Positions 8,908 through 17,457 of a stretch of 49,696 nucleotides of DNA are shown here, piece by piece. Positions within the stretch are counted from its first letter, which is position 1, and each line of letters starts with the position of its first letter. The translations under genes and the position numbers were made by a program. The notes below the pieces were generated by a model. That model was not told the origin of the DNA and searched no databases. It saw nothing but the letters and a program-made list of their open reading frames with translations. The DNA is from Actinomycetota bacterium (GTDB lineage Bacteria; Actinomycetota; Actinomycetes; Actinomycetales; Microbacteriaceae): contig CANFVD010000007.1 in the NCBI GenBank assembly GCA_947450345.1, positions 1 through 49,696 of the forward strand. The letters run 5' to 3'.

Positions 8908-10998
8908 CTAACCAGCAGCCAACGAATCGCGCGCCGCTGCCACGACGGCTTCGGTCGTCACGCCAAACTCACGAAAGAGAGTTTTGTAATCGGCCGACGC
9001 GCCAAAGTGCTCGATGGAAACAGCGCGGCCGCGCGAACCAAGGAACTTGTCCCATGACAGAGAGAGGCCAGCCTCGACGCTCACGCGTGCGGTGACCGCA
9101 GAAGGGATCACGCTCTCTCGGTACTCGGCTGATTGTTCCTCGAACCATTCCCAGCAGGGGGCAGAAATCACGCGCGCTGAGATGCCCGCGGTAGCCAACT
9201 CTTCTCGAGCTGCGACTGCCAACTGAACCTCCGAGCCGGTGGCCAAAAGAAGGACGTCAGGCGTGCCGGCGGAATCAATCAGCACGTAAGCGCCCTTGGC
9301 CGTCTCGGAGGCGTGTGCAAATTCGGTCGACGTGGCTGGACCTGTGCCACGCGCAAAGACGGGAATGTTTTGACGCGTCAAGGCGATGCCGGCGGGCCCT
9401 TTCTGTCGCTGAAGCATGGTGAGCCATGCGTAGGCGACCTCGTTGGCGTCAGCGGGTCGGACCATGTCTAGGCCCGGAATGGCACGGAGCGTTGCGAGCT
9501 GTTCGACCGGTTGGTGCGTCGGGCCGTCTTCTCCGAGAGCAACCGAGTCATGGGTCCACACGAAAATGGACGGAACCTTCATGAGGGCGGCGAGACGAAC
9601 CGCGGGACGCATGTAGTCACTAAAGATCAGGAACGTTCCGCCGAAGGCTCGCGTCTTTCCGTGCAGCACAATCCCGTTGAGGATGGCGCCCATGGCGTGT
9701 TCGCGAATTCCGAAATGGAGCACGCGGCCGTGCAGGTCACCCGTCCACTCGTGCGTTGACCATTCCGGCGGCACGAAAGAACGAGCGTCGTCGATGGTGG
9801 TGTTGTTGGATTCGGCGAGGTCAGCTGAGCCGCCCCAGAGTTCGGGAAGGGCTGCCGCCAACGCGTTGATGACTTTGCCCGATGCGGCACGAGTGGACAC
9901 CTCGGTGTCACCCGAAAACTCGGGCAGAACATCGGCGAGTCCCTCGGGCAAGATTCCCGCCTCGAGACGGTCGAACAGCGCCTTTCTGTCGGAGTTCTTC
10001 GCAGCCCAGGCGTCGAAGCTCGATTGCCACTGCGCACGAGCGGCAGCTCCGCGGGTAATCGCTTCGCGTGTGTGAGCAATGATGTCCGCATCGACATCAA
10101 AGAATTTCTCCGGGTCGAACCCAACGGCCTTCTTGAGCCCGGCGAGTTCATCTGCACCGAGTGCCGATCCGTGAATCTTTCCGGTGTTCTGCTTGCCAGG
10201 ACTCGGCCAACCGATGATTGTCTTCAGGACAATCAGCGACGGCTTGTCGGTGGCTGCCTTTGCCGCCTGTATGGCGGCAAAGAGCTCAGCAACGTCTTCG
10301 ACGTAGTTACCCGTCCTTTTCCAATCGACCGTCTGTACGTGCCAGCCGTATGACTCATAGCGCTGCTCAACGTCTTCGGTAAAGGCGATGTTCGTATCGT
10401 CCTCAATGGAGATCTGATTGCTGTCGTAAATCGCAATCAGGTTGCCCAACTTCTGATGACCCGCCAGCGAGGATGCCTCGGCGGTAACGCCTTCCTGCAG
10501 GTCGCCATCTCCCGCGATGACGTATACGAAGTGATCAAACGGGCTCTGACCCAACGGGGCATCGGGGTCGAAGAGACCGCGCTCAAAACGTGACGCGTAG
10601 GCGAATCCCACCGCCGAGGCTAAGCCTTGACCCAGAGGACCCGTCGTGATTTCAACACCCTTGGTGTGCCCGTACTCGGGGTGACCCGGGGTGAGCGATC
10701 CCCACGTGCGCAGAGCCTTCAGATCGTCGAGTTCGAGCCCGTATCCACCCAAATAGAGCTGCACGTACTGGGTGAGGGAACTGTGGCCCACAGAAAGAAT
10801 AAAGCGGTCGCGGCCGACCCAGGTGTCGTCCGACGGATCGCGACGCATGACCTTCTGAAACAGGAGATAGGCAGCGGGAGCGAGGCTAATAGCGGTTCCG
10901 GGATGACCGTTGCCCACCTTCTCAACGGCATCTGCTGCCAGTACCCGAGCAGTATCTACGGCCCGATCGTCACGGTCATTCCATTCGAGCGCGGTCAT
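8908..10998 (-). CDS. tkt: transketolase
   Basis: A 696-residue thiamine-diphosphate transketolase. The N-terminal domain carries the ThDP/Mg motif in [16 protein letters not shown], ending with the NQIS segment. The Pyr domain carries the conserved [15 protein letters not shown], with the catalytic glutamate, and [18 protein letters not shown]. It transfers two-carbon units between sugar phosphates. It is the first gene of the leftward pentose phosphate operon. Its likely promoter lies about 160 bases upstream, which would give an unusually long 5' leader containing a small 6-bp-arm hairpin at 11039-11061. Confidence 0.97.
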   Translation of the reverse strand: MTALEWNDRDDRAVDTARVLAADAVEKVGNGHPGTAISLAPAAYLLFQKVMRRDPSDDTWVGRDRFILSVGHSSLTQYVQLYLGGYGLELDDLKALRTWGSLTPGHPEYGHTKGVEITTGPLGQGLASAVGFAYASRFERGLFDPDAPLGQSPFDHFVYVIAGDGDLQEGVTAEASSLAGHQKLGNLIAIYDSNQISIEDDTNIAFTEDVEQRYESYGWHVQTVDWKRTGNYVEDVAELFAAIQAAKAATDKPSLIVLKTIIGWPSPGKQNTGKIHGSALGADELAGLKKAVGFDPEKFFDVDADIIAHTREAITRGAAARAQWQSSFDAWAAKNSDRKALFDRLEAGILPEGLADVLPEFSGDTEVSTRAASGKVINALAAALPELWGGSADLAESNNTTIDDARSFVPPEWSTHEWTGDLHGRVLHFGIREHAMGAILNGIVLHGKTRAFGGTFLIFSDYMRPAVRLAALMKVPSIFVWTHDSVALGEDGPTHQPVEQLATLRAIPGLDMVRPADANEVAYAWLTMLQRQKGPAGIALTRQNIPVFARGTGPATSTEFAHASETAKGAYVLIDSAGTPDVLLLATGSEVQLAVAAREELATAGISARVISAPCWEWFEEQSAEYRESVIPSAVTARVSVEAGLSLSWDKFLGSRGRAVSIEHFGASADYKTLFREFGVTTEAVVAAARDSLAAG

Positions 10999-11161
10999 GT
11001 GAGAGGCCCAATCCTGTTAATGGTTGTCACAGTCATTCCGACGAGCTCGGGGGAGTCGTCGCCAACTTTCGAAACAGCGGAAACGAGAGAGCTTTTCAGT
11101 CACAGTAGCTCTTTCGTTGCACATCTGCGGGCGGAACACAGACGCGCTCCCGTACCGTTCC

Positions 11162-11167
11162 AGTATA
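11162..11167 (-). promoter_or_regulatory. candidate -10 box for tkt
   Basis: On the minus strand this reads TATACT, close to the TATAAT consensus, about 165 bases before the tkt ATG. No good -35 is visible. The inverted repeat at 11175-11210 overlaps the -35 position, which fits repressor or activator control. Confidence 0.4.
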
Positions 11168-11174
11168 GAAGACC

Positions 11175-11210
11175 GCACGTGAGGCCGAGCCGGTGGCGCG
11201 CCTCACGTGC
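11175..11210. repeat. 11-bp perfect inverted repeat in the tkt/ctaB divergent region
   Basis: Arms GCACGTGAGGC (11175-11185) and GCCTCACGTGC (11200-11210) are perfectly complementary, with a 14-base spacer. Each arm contains the self-complementary core CACGTG. No T-run follows on either strand, so it does not look like a terminator. Its position across the -35 of the candidate tkt promoter and upstream of ctaB suggests an operator. Confidence 0.6.
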
Positions 11211-11244
11211 CCCTCCGGCCGACAACGGGCTCCAGCGATTCACT

Positions 11245-11250
11245 TAGACT
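11245..11250 (+). promoter_or_regulatory. candidate -10 box for ctaB
   Basis: TAGACT, 31 bases before the ctaB ATG and in the same form as many other promoters in this window. Transcription from about 11257 would leave a leader of about 25 bases containing an AAAGGA ribosome site. Confidence 0.45.
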
Positions 11251-11281
11251 CGCGGGAGAGACTTTTGGCCCAAAGGACCCC

Positions 11282-12214
11282 ATGCCCGCATCGGTACTTT
11301 CTCCCGCGCACACATCGCGCGTGAGTTTTCGGCGCAAACTTTCGGCTTACTTTTCCTTGACCAAGCCGCGCGTCATGGAGCTGCTTCTCGCGGTGACCGT
11401 GCCCACGATGTTCCTTGCTCAGTCAGGTCTTCCGAATCTTCTTCTCGTGCTGGTGACGCTCGTGGGCGGTGCCCTCAGTGCGGGTTCGGCCGGAGCGTTC
11501 AACTGCATCATCGACCGTGACATCGATCGTGTGATGCGACGGACCGAGGGGAGACCCCTGGTCACGGGCGATGTCTCCACCCGGGAAGCTGTCATCTTCG
11601 CTAGCGTGCTGGCCGTTGTCTCGACCCTGTGGTTTGGTTTCCTCACCAACTGGCTGGCTGCCGCCCTATCTCTGGGCGCCATCGCTTTTTACGTCGTGAT
11701 TTACAGCATCATCCTGAAGCGTCGCACTCCCCAGAACATCGTGTGGGGCGGAGCAGCGGGTGGCTTTCCCGTTCTGATTGGTTGGGCTGCCGTAACCGGA
11801 TCGTTGGCGTGGCCGCCCGTCATCCTGTTTCTGATCATTTTCCTTTGGACGCCGCCCCACTACTGGCCCCTGTCGTGGAAGTACCGTGACGACTACCGCA
11901 GCGCGGATGTTCCCATGCTCACGGTGGTGCGCGGCCCGGTCACGGTTGGCTTGCAGATTGTTCTGTACGCCTGGGCGACTTTTGCCGCGACTCTGCTGCT
12001 GATACCGGTCGCCGGCATGGGCCTTATCTATACCGTTCTCGCGTTAGGGCTCGGTATCGCTTTCGTCGTCGAGAGTCACCGACTGTTTGCACGCGCCATC
12101 TCTCACGTCGACGTCACTCCCATGCGTCTGTTTCACTACTCCAACGCCTATCTCGCAATGCTTTTCGTCGGCGTGGCCCTAGACGCGCTCTGGCACCTAC
12201 CCGTCTTGGGCTAG
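11282..12214 (+). CDS. ctaB: protoheme IX farnesyltransferase (heme O synthase)
   Basis: A 310-residue UbiA-family prenyltransferase that attaches farnesyl to heme B, giving heme O for aa3-type cytochrome oxidase. The first Asp-rich prenyl-diphosphate motif is in NCIIDRDIDRVMRRT, the second in DDYRSADVPML, with SLTKPRVMELLL at the first membrane segment. About eight to nine membrane helices are visible. The start at 11282 (MPASVLS) is preferred over an upstream ATG at 11207 because AAAGGA precedes it and a -10 box lies between them. It converges on ctaA, its pathway successor, with a 4-base overlap. Confidence 0.94.
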   Translation: MPASVLSPAHTSRVSFRRKLSAYFSLTKPRVMELLLAVTVPTMFLAQSGLPNLLLVLVTLVGGALSAGSAGAFNCIIDRDIDRVMRRTEGRPLVTGDVSTREAVIFASVLAVVSTLWFGFLTNWLAAALSLGAIAFYVVIYSIILKRRTPQNIVWGGAAGGFPVLIGWAAVTGSLAWPPVILFLIIFLWTPPHYWPLSWKYRDDYRSADVPMLTVVRGPVTVGLQIVLYAWATFAATLLLIPVAGMGLIYTVLALGLGIAFVVESHRLFARAISHVDVTPMRLFHYSNAYLAMLFVGVALDALWHLPVLG

Positions 12215-13128
12215 TTCTGAGGAGAAACGCGTGACTCGCGCGACGAGCGCAGTGTGGACGCTACTCCCGCGATCAACGCCACCACGACGCACGCCAGAAA
12301 CATGTGTGTTCCGACCAGCAGTGGCGGCAGGCCCAAGCGCGATTGTGTGATGCCGACGATCACTTGAAGGCCATTGGAAACCAACAGCCAGATGGCCAGG
12401 AACACCAGTCGACGTCGATGCGCGAAACGAGCCAACAACAGGGTGAGCACCGTGAGGCCCAGCGCGACATAAGCGGGAATGCTGTGGGCGTGTTGCAAGA
12501 ACTCGCTGTTGAGTCCGTTTCGAGGGGCGTCAGCGTCACCCGCGTGAGGGCCCGAACCGGTGGTCAGAATTCCCAGAACGATCGTGATCGATTGGAAAAC
12601 GATCAGGAAAGCCAGCGACACCCATAGGTAACGGGGCGAGGGCCCCTCTGCTGTGCGGGGATACATCAACGACACGAAAATACTGCACAGCGCCACGATT
12701 GCCGCCGACACAACAAAGTGGAGCCCGACAACATAAGGGTTGAGCTGAACGAGGACAGAAATACCGCCGATGACGGCCTGCACGGGAATGCCAAGACCGA
12801 CGACGAGGGCGAGCCAAAAGAGCGGGGCGTGCGACCGTCGCAGACGGATCACCAGAATGAACGTCGCGAGGGCGACCACAACGAGAACAAACGTGAGAAC
12901 GCGATTGGCAAACTCGATAATGCCGTGAATGCCCATTTCGGGGGTGTTCACCAGCGACTCTGCCGTACACGTGGGCCATGTCGGGCAGCCCAGACCACTC
13001 GCGGTGAGCCTCACCGCGCCTCCCGTCACAACGATGGCGATGTTGACGGCAAGGTTGACCCAACCGGCAACCCGCACCGAGTGTGATACATCGGTCGGCA
13101 ACCAACCCCAAAAACGTGGTTTCGTCAT
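12211..13128 (-). CDS. ctaA: heme A synthase (COX15/CtaA family)
   Basis: A 305-residue membrane protein with eight predicted helices in two four-helix halves, typical of bacterial CtaA. It oxidises the C8 methyl of heme O to give heme A. Conserved segments are VTGGAVRLTASGLGCPTWPTC near the N-terminus, EFANRVLTFVLV with a heme-ligand region, and QHAHSIPAYVALG in the second half. CtaB and CtaA catalyse consecutive steps, and SURF1 at 18121 serves the same oxidase. Its 5' side faces sufB across a 240-base regulatory gap. Confidence 0.94.
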   Translation of the reverse strand: MTKPRFWGWLPTDVSHSVRVAGWVNLAVNIAIVVTGGAVRLTASGLGCPTWPTCTAESLVNTPEMGIHGIIEFANRVLTFVLVVVALATFILVIRLRRSHAPLFWLALVVGLGIPVQAVIGGISVLVQLNPYVVGLHFVVSAAIVALCSIFVSLMYPRTAEGPSPRYLWVSLAFLIVFQSITIVLGILTTGSGPHAGDADAPRNGLNSEFLQHAHSIPAYVALGLTVLTLLLARFAHRRRLVFLAIWLLVSNGLQVIVGITQSRLGLPPLLVGTHMFLACVVVALIAGVASTLRSSRESRVSPQN

Positions 13129-13162
13129 GAATTCTTCTCGGTCGTCTCTATGGCTCAGCCGG

Positions 13163-13182
13163 AGGTAAGGCTAGACTTACCT
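13163..13182. promoter_or_regulatory. candidate iron-box-like operator between ctaA and sufB
   Basis: The 20-base element AGGTAAGGCTAGACTTACCT has perfect 7-base arms (AGGTAAG/CTTACCT) around a central CTAG. The left part matches the style of DtxR/IdeR iron boxes (AGGTTAGGCTAACCT-like), but the arms are more widely spaced than in the 19-base consensus. It overlaps a TAGACT -10 hexamer for sufB and lies about 35 bases from the ctaA start. Binding by an IdeR-type regulator is inferred, not shown. Confidence 0.45.
13172..13177 (+). promoter_or_regulatory. candidate -10 box for the suf operon
   Basis: TAGACT sits inside the palindrome at 13163-13182. Transcription from it would produce a leader of about 185 bases before the sufB ATG and would be blocked by a protein bound to the palindrome. 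Confidence 0.35.
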
Positions 13183-13284
13183 TCAGCAGTGCAATCGGTA
13201 TTCCCGGTTTCTCAAGGATGAGCGTAAGGGCAGTCGTCGTGGGAAATCTGCGCGACCTTCCTGCAAAGTCTAAGAGTTCTGGTG

Positions 13285-13355
13285 TGTGCAAACACGCGGT
13301 CGCGGGTGAGTTCCCAGCGACAGGAATAGTTACCCCGCAACCATGCGTTTGCACA
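13285..13355 (+). promoter_or_regulatory. potential structured RNA leader before sufB
   Basis: Two nested pairings are visible. An outer 9-base stem pairs TGTGCAAAC (13285-13293) with GTTTGCACA (13347-13355). An inner hairpin pairs GTCGCGGG (13299-13306) with CCCAGCGAC (13313-13321) with one bulged A. The outer stem ends about 5 bases before the AGAGGAAAT ribosome site of sufB. I recognise no named riboswitch family. Confidence 0.35.
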
Positions 13356-13368
13356 GCGAGAGGAAATC

Positions 13369-14787
13369 ATGTCGGACATTTTGATCAATCGCCCCGAGCT
13401 CGATGGGCTGGGTGTTTATGAGTTCGGCTGGCACGATGCCGACGCGGCCGGTGCCAGCGCGCGTCGTGGACTTTCCGAAGCGGTTGTTCGTGACATCAGT
13501 GCCCTCAAATCTGAGCCCGAATGGATGCTCAACCTTCGACTCAAGGCTCTCGGCCTTTTTGCGCGCAAGCCCATGCCCACGTGGGGTGCCGACCTGACCG
13601 ATATCGACTTCGACAACATCAAGTACTTTGTGCGTGCCAGCGAACAGCAGGCGCAAACGTGGGACGATCTTCCCGACGACATCAAGAACACCTATGAGCG
13701 ATTGGGAATTCCCGAGGCGGAACGCCAACGTCTGGTGTCGGGAGTGGCGGCTCAGTACGAGTCCGAGGTCGTCTATCACCAGATCAACGAAGAGTTGGAG
13801 CGCCAGGGCGTCATCTTCATGGACACCGACACTGCCCTTCGTGAGCACCCAGAATTTTTTGAGGAATACTTCGGCACGGTCATTCCCTCGGGTGACAACA
13901 AGTTCTCTGCCCTGAACTCAGCCGTGTGGTCGGGCGGATCGTTCGTTTATGTCCCCAAAGGTGTCCACGTTGAGATTCCGCTTCAGGCCTATTTCCGAAT
14001 CAACACGGAGAACATGGGCCAGTTCGAACGGACCCTCATCATTGCTGACGAAGACAGCTACGTGCACTACATCGAGGGTTGTACCGCCCCGATTTACAAG
14101 AGCGATTCGCTGCACTCGGCCGTCGTTGAGATCGTCGTCAAGAAGGGCGCCCGCGTCCGCTACACCACGATTCAAAACTGGTCGAACAATGTCTACAACC
14201 TCGTGACGAAGCGCGCGATTGCGCACGAAAATGCCACGATGGAGTGGATCGATGGAAACATCGGCTCCAAGGTGACCATGAAGTACCCCAGCGTCTACCT
14301 CGTCGGCGAGGGAGCCAAGGGCGAGACCCTGTCGGTGGCTTTTGCCGGTCCGGGTCAGCATCAGGATGCCGGAGCCAAGATGGTTCACATGGCGCCCAAC
14401 ACGAGTTCGTCGATTGTCTCCAAGTCAATCGCTCGAGGTGGAGGTCGCGCGGGATACCGCGGCGAGATTCGCGTCGACGAGAAGGCCCACAATTCTGCCA
14501 ACACGGTGCGGTGCGATGCACTTTTGGTCGACACCATCAGTCGCAGCGACACGTACCCGGCTATCGACATTCGCGTTGATGACGTGACACTGGGTCACGA
14601 GGCCACGGTGTCACGAGTCAGCGAAGAGCAATTGTTCTACCTGATGTCGCGCGGCCTGGCGGAAGACGAAGCCATGGCCATGATCGTCCGGGGCTTTATC
14701 GAGCCCATCTCTCGCGAACTGCCTATGGAGTACGCGCTCGAACTCAACAAACTCATCGAGATGGGTATGGAAGGGTCCGTCGGCTAA
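13369..14787 (+). CDS. sufB: Fe-S cluster assembly scaffold SufB
   Basis: A 472-residue SufB, the core subunit of the SufBCD scaffold where new iron-sulfur clusters are built. Typical segments are [10 protein letters not shown] near residue 45, [27 protein letters not shown], and the C-terminal [22 protein letters not shown]. The ATG has AGAGGAAAT upstream. It is the first gene of sufB-sufD-Rieske-sufC-sufT. There is no sufR-like regulator gene and no cysteine desulfurase next to it. Confidence 0.97.
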   Translation: MSDILINRPELDGLGVYEFGWHDADAAGASARRGLSEAVVRDISALKSEPEWMLNLRLKALGLFARKPMPTWGADLTDIDFDNIKYFVRASEQQAQTWDDLPDDIKNTYERLGIPEAERQRLVSGVAAQYESEVVYHQINEELERQGVIFMDTDTALREHPEFFEEYFGTVIPSGDNKFSALNSAVWSGGSFVYVPKGVHVEIPLQAYFRINTENMGQFERTLIIADEDSYVHYIEGCTAPIYKSDSLHSAVVEIVVKKGARVRYTTIQNWSNNVYNLVTKRAIAHENATMEWIDGNIGSKVTMKYPSVYLVGEGAKGETLSVAFAGPGQHQDAGAKMVHMAPNTSSSIVSKSIARGGGRAGYRGEIRVDEKAHNSANTVRCDALLVDTISRSDTYPAIDIRVDDVTLGHEATVSRVSEEQLFYLMSRGLAEDEAMAMIVRGFIEPISRELPMEYALELNKLIEMGMEGSVG

Positions 14788-15957
14788 ATGGCACCGTCTA
14801 CTTCTGCCGAGCACTCGCCGGCAGCGTTCTATAACGCTGACGCCCTGGCGCCCATTCAGACCCGTCGAGAGCGCCTCAGCAGCTTCTCCATCGATGACCT
14901 GAATCCGGTTTCACCCCGATCTGCCGAATGGCGCTACACCCCTCTCGATCGCATCGAGCAGCTCACTGCGGGCACTCGGGATGGTTCCGATATTCCCGCT
15001 GTTTACGACATCACGGGCGCCGCCAGCGTGTCGCACATGCCCATGACTGATGCGCTGGTCGGGCGCTGTGGGCGTCCAGAAGAGGTTGCCAGTGCTCGTG
15101 CGTGGCAGGACACCCACAACGCTTTGGTCATCACTGCATCGGCTCAAGACACTTCTGAGGTGTGGGTTCTTCGCGACTCCTTGGGCGCATCTGCTCGGGC
15201 GGGTCACACCGTCATCGATGTCGCCCCCTTCGCCAAGACCACCATCGTGTTCGACAATCGCGGCAGTGCGATGCTCAGCGAGAACGTTGAGATTCACGTC
15301 GGCGAATCGGCCACGGTTGTGGTCGTGAGTCTTCAGCAATGGAACGACACTGCCGTGCAGTTGGCCTCTCACTTTGCCCGTGTGGGGGCTAACGCGTCAC
15401 TGACGCACGCCGTGGTCACGCTGGGCGGTGGCGTTGTGCGCATCAACCCGACAGCACACCTTGCCGAAACGGCTGCCTCAGCCACGCTCCTGGGTCTGTA
15501 CACCGCCGATTCGGGAAGTCACATCGAATCACAGGTATACGTGAACCACGACGCGCCCAACACAGTCAGCCGCGTCAACTACAAGGGCGCTCTTCGCGGC
15601 GCAGGTGCCCGGACCGTCTGGATCGGCGACGTCCTGATCGGAAGTGACGCCACTGGAACTGACTCCTACGAGCAGAACCGAAACCTCATTCTTGCCGAGG
15701 GCGCGCGGGCAGACTCCATTCCCAATCTTGAGATCGAAACGGGCGACATCGCTGGAGCGGGACACGCGAGTGCCACAGGAAGATTTGACGATGAGCAGCT
15801 TTTCTACCTTCGCTCGCGTGGCATCAGCGAAGAGGAAGCACGGCGCCTCGTCGTTCGCGGTTTCCTCAACGAAGTTCTTGCAATGATACCGGTTCCTCGA
15901 ATCCAGGCACTGGTTCACGATGAACTGGACCTTGCTCTGGAGGAGGTGCCGGTATGA
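14788..15957 (+). CDS. sufD: Fe-S cluster assembly protein SufD
   Basis: A 389-residue SufD, paralogous to SufB and its partner in the SufBC2D complex. The ATG directly follows the sufB stop with no gap. The C-terminal half has the SufB/D beta-helix and the motif GAGHASATGRFDDEQLFYLR, the counterpart of the SufB C-terminal signature. The N-terminal WRYTPLDRIEQL is typical of SufD. It ends with a 4-base overlap with the Rieske gene. Confidence 0.95.
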   Translation: MAPSTSAEHSPAAFYNADALAPIQTRRERLSSFSIDDLNPVSPRSAEWRYTPLDRIEQLTAGTRDGSDIPAVYDITGAASVSHMPMTDALVGRCGRPEEVASARAWQDTHNALVITASAQDTSEVWVLRDSLGASARAGHTVIDVAPFAKTTIVFDNRGSAMLSENVEIHVGESATVVVVSLQQWNDTAVQLASHFARVGANASLTHAVVTLGGGVVRINPTAHLAETAASATLLGLYTADSGSHIESQVYVNHDAPNTVSRVNYKGALRGAGARTVWIGDVLIGSDATGTDSYEQNRNLILAEGARADSIPNLEIETGDIAGAGHASATGRFDDEQLFYLRSRGISEEEARRLVVRGFLNEVLAMIPVPRIQALVHDELDLALEEVPV

Positions 15958-16280
15958 GCGAAGAACGTGTGTGTGCACTGGGCGATCTCGTCGTCGATCA
16001 GGCTAAACGAGTCATCATCGGCTCGATTCCAATTGCACTCGTGCTCGATGCTTCGGGCGAGGTGCACGCCATCGGCGACACCTGTACCCACGGAGACATC
16101 TCTCTGGCCGAAGGATTCGTCGAGGACGGCACACTGGAGTGCTGGGCCCACGGCTCAAAGTTTGAACTCACAAGCGGCAAGCCGCTGACTCTTCCCGCGT
16201 TCGAACCCGTCCCCGTGTTCACGGCGATTGTGCGCGACGGAGACATTTTTATTGACCCCACCAACCCGAAAGTGATTTAG
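15954..16280 (+). CDS. Rieske [2Fe-2S] ferredoxin-like protein
   Basis: A 108-residue Rieske-fold protein. The cluster ligands are plain: CTHGDISL and CWAHGSKFEL, the two C-x-H halves about 17 residues apart. It resembles ferredoxin subunits of non-heme iron dioxygenases, but no oxygenase gene is near. The start overlaps sufD by 4 bases and sufC follows after 3 bases, so it is an integral member of the suf operon. I infer an electron carrier or a client of cluster assembly; the actual partner is unknown. Confidence 0.9.
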   Translation: MSEERVCALGDLVVDQAKRVIIGSIPIALVLDASGEVHAIGDTCTHGDISLAEGFVEDGTLECWAHGSKFELTSGKPLTLPAFEPVPVFTAIVRDGDIFIDPTNPKVI

Positions 16281-16283
16281 CCT

Positions 16284-17045
16284 ATGTCGACGCTCACCAT
16301 TTCCGATCTCCACGTATCGGTTGAGACGGACCAGGGTCCCCGCGAAATCTTGCGTGGGGTCGACTTGGTCATCAACTCGGGCGAAACACACGCGGTGATG
16401 GGCCCCAACGGTTCTGGCAAATCCACGTTGGCCTATACGATTGCTGGCCACCCCAAGTACACGGTGACGCAGGGGAGCATCGACTTCGACGGACAGAATG
16501 TCCTCGAGATGAGCGTGGACGAACGTGCCCGTGCGGGAATTTTCCTCGCGATGCAGTACCCCGTTGAAATTCCGGGCGTCGCCGTCAGTAACTTCCTCCG
16601 GACCGCGAAGACCGCCATCGACGGAGAGGCGCCGCCCATCCGCACCTGGGTTAAGGACGTCAAGCAGTCGATGTCAGACATGCGAATGGACCCCAGCTTT
16701 GGAGAGCGGAACGTCAACGAGGGTTTCTCGGGTGGCGAAAAGAAGCGTCACGAGATTGTCCAGCTTGACCTGCTCAAGCCCAAGATGGCCGTGCTCGACG
16801 AGACCGACTCCGGACTCGACGTCGACGCACTCCGCATTGTGAGCGAGGGGGTCAACCGTGTCAAAGAGGAGACGGGCCTCGGCGTCCTGCTCATCACGCA
16901 CTACACGCGAATCCTGCGCTACATCAAGCCCGATTTCGTTCACGTCTTCGTCAACGGACGCATTGCCGAAGAGGGCGGACCCGCCTTGGCTGATCGTCTC
17001 GAGGCTGAAGGGTATGACCGTTTTACTGAGACGACCGACGCATGA
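16284..17045 (+). CDS. sufC: Fe-S cluster assembly ATPase SufC
   Basis: A 253-residue ABC-type ATPase that drives conformational change of the SufBCD scaffold. Walker A GPNGSGKST is near residue 39, the Q-loop segment MQYPVEIPGV follows, the signature is NEGFSGGEKKRHEI, and Walker B is AVLDETDSGLD, all as expected for SufC. The reading frame ends with a 4-base overlap with the next gene. It is the only ATPase in the operon. Confidence 0.97.
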   Translation: MSTLTISDLHVSVETDQGPREILRGVDLVINSGETHAVMGPNGSGKSTLAYTIAGHPKYTVTQGSIDFDGQNVLEMSVDERARAGIFLAMQYPVEIPGVAVSNFLRTAKTAIDGEAPPIRTWVKDVKQSMSDMRMDPSFGERNVNEGFSGGEKKRHEIVQLDLLKPKMAVLDETDSGLDVDALRIVSEGVNRVKEETGLGVLLITHYTRILRYIKPDFVHVFVNGRIAEEGGPALADRLEAEGYDRFTETTDA

Positions 17046-17368
17046 GCGCACTTTCTGACGAGAAGTACAACGCCTGTATTGACGCCCTGAAGGACGTTGT
17101 CGACCCAGAACTGGGTGTCAACATCGTTGACCTGGGGCTCATTTACGACCTGTCGTGGGACGACGAGAACAATGCCCTGATCATCCACATGACTCTCACG
17201 AGTGCCGGCTGCCCACTCACCGACGTGATCGAGGAGCAAACCGGACAGTCGCTCGACGGCGTTGTCGACGCGTTCCGCATTAACTGGGTATGGATGCCCC
17301 CGTGGGGTCCCGAGAAGATTACCGACGATGGTCGCGACATGATGCGCGCACTCGGCTTCTCCATTTAG
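17042..17368 (+). CDS. sufT: MIP18/DUF59 metal-sulfur cluster assembly factor (SufT-like)
   Basis: A 108-residue single-domain DUF59 protein. VVDPELGVNIVDLGLIYDL near the N-terminus and TSAGCPLTDVIEEQ with the conserved cysteine define the family, which is linked to iron-sulfur cluster maturation. It is translationally coupled to sufC (4-base overlap) and is the last gene before a strong terminator. The symbol sufT is given by family and context. Confidence 0.9.
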   Translation: MSALSDEKYNACIDALKDVVDPELGVNIVDLGLIYDLSWDDENNALIIHMTLTSAGCPLTDVIEEQTGQSLDGVVDAFRINWVWMPPWGPEKITDDGRDMMRALGFSI

Positions 17369-17408
17369 CGATAGATCCGACGGAACTATCGCGATATGTG
17401 TTCCACGC

Positions 17409-17444
17409 AAAAGGCGCCCCGACTCAGAAGTCGGAGCGCCTTTT
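17409..17444. terminator. rho-independent terminator between sufT and bioY
   Basis: AAAAGGCGCCCCGACT and AGTCGGAGCGCCTTTT form a long GC-rich stem with a 4-base loop and a single mismatch, with a T-run on the plus strand and, symmetrically, on the minus strand. It can end both the suf operon and the convergent bioY transcript. Confidence 0.9.
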
Positions 17445-17457
17445 CGCTTGTCAAATA

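Noticed and set aside
13218-13421. A 67-codon frame upstream of sufB, considered as a leader peptide or regulator remnant.
   Set aside because: It runs into the sufB coding region in another frame and its product matches no SufR or other family. The stretch is better explained as an untranslated leader.
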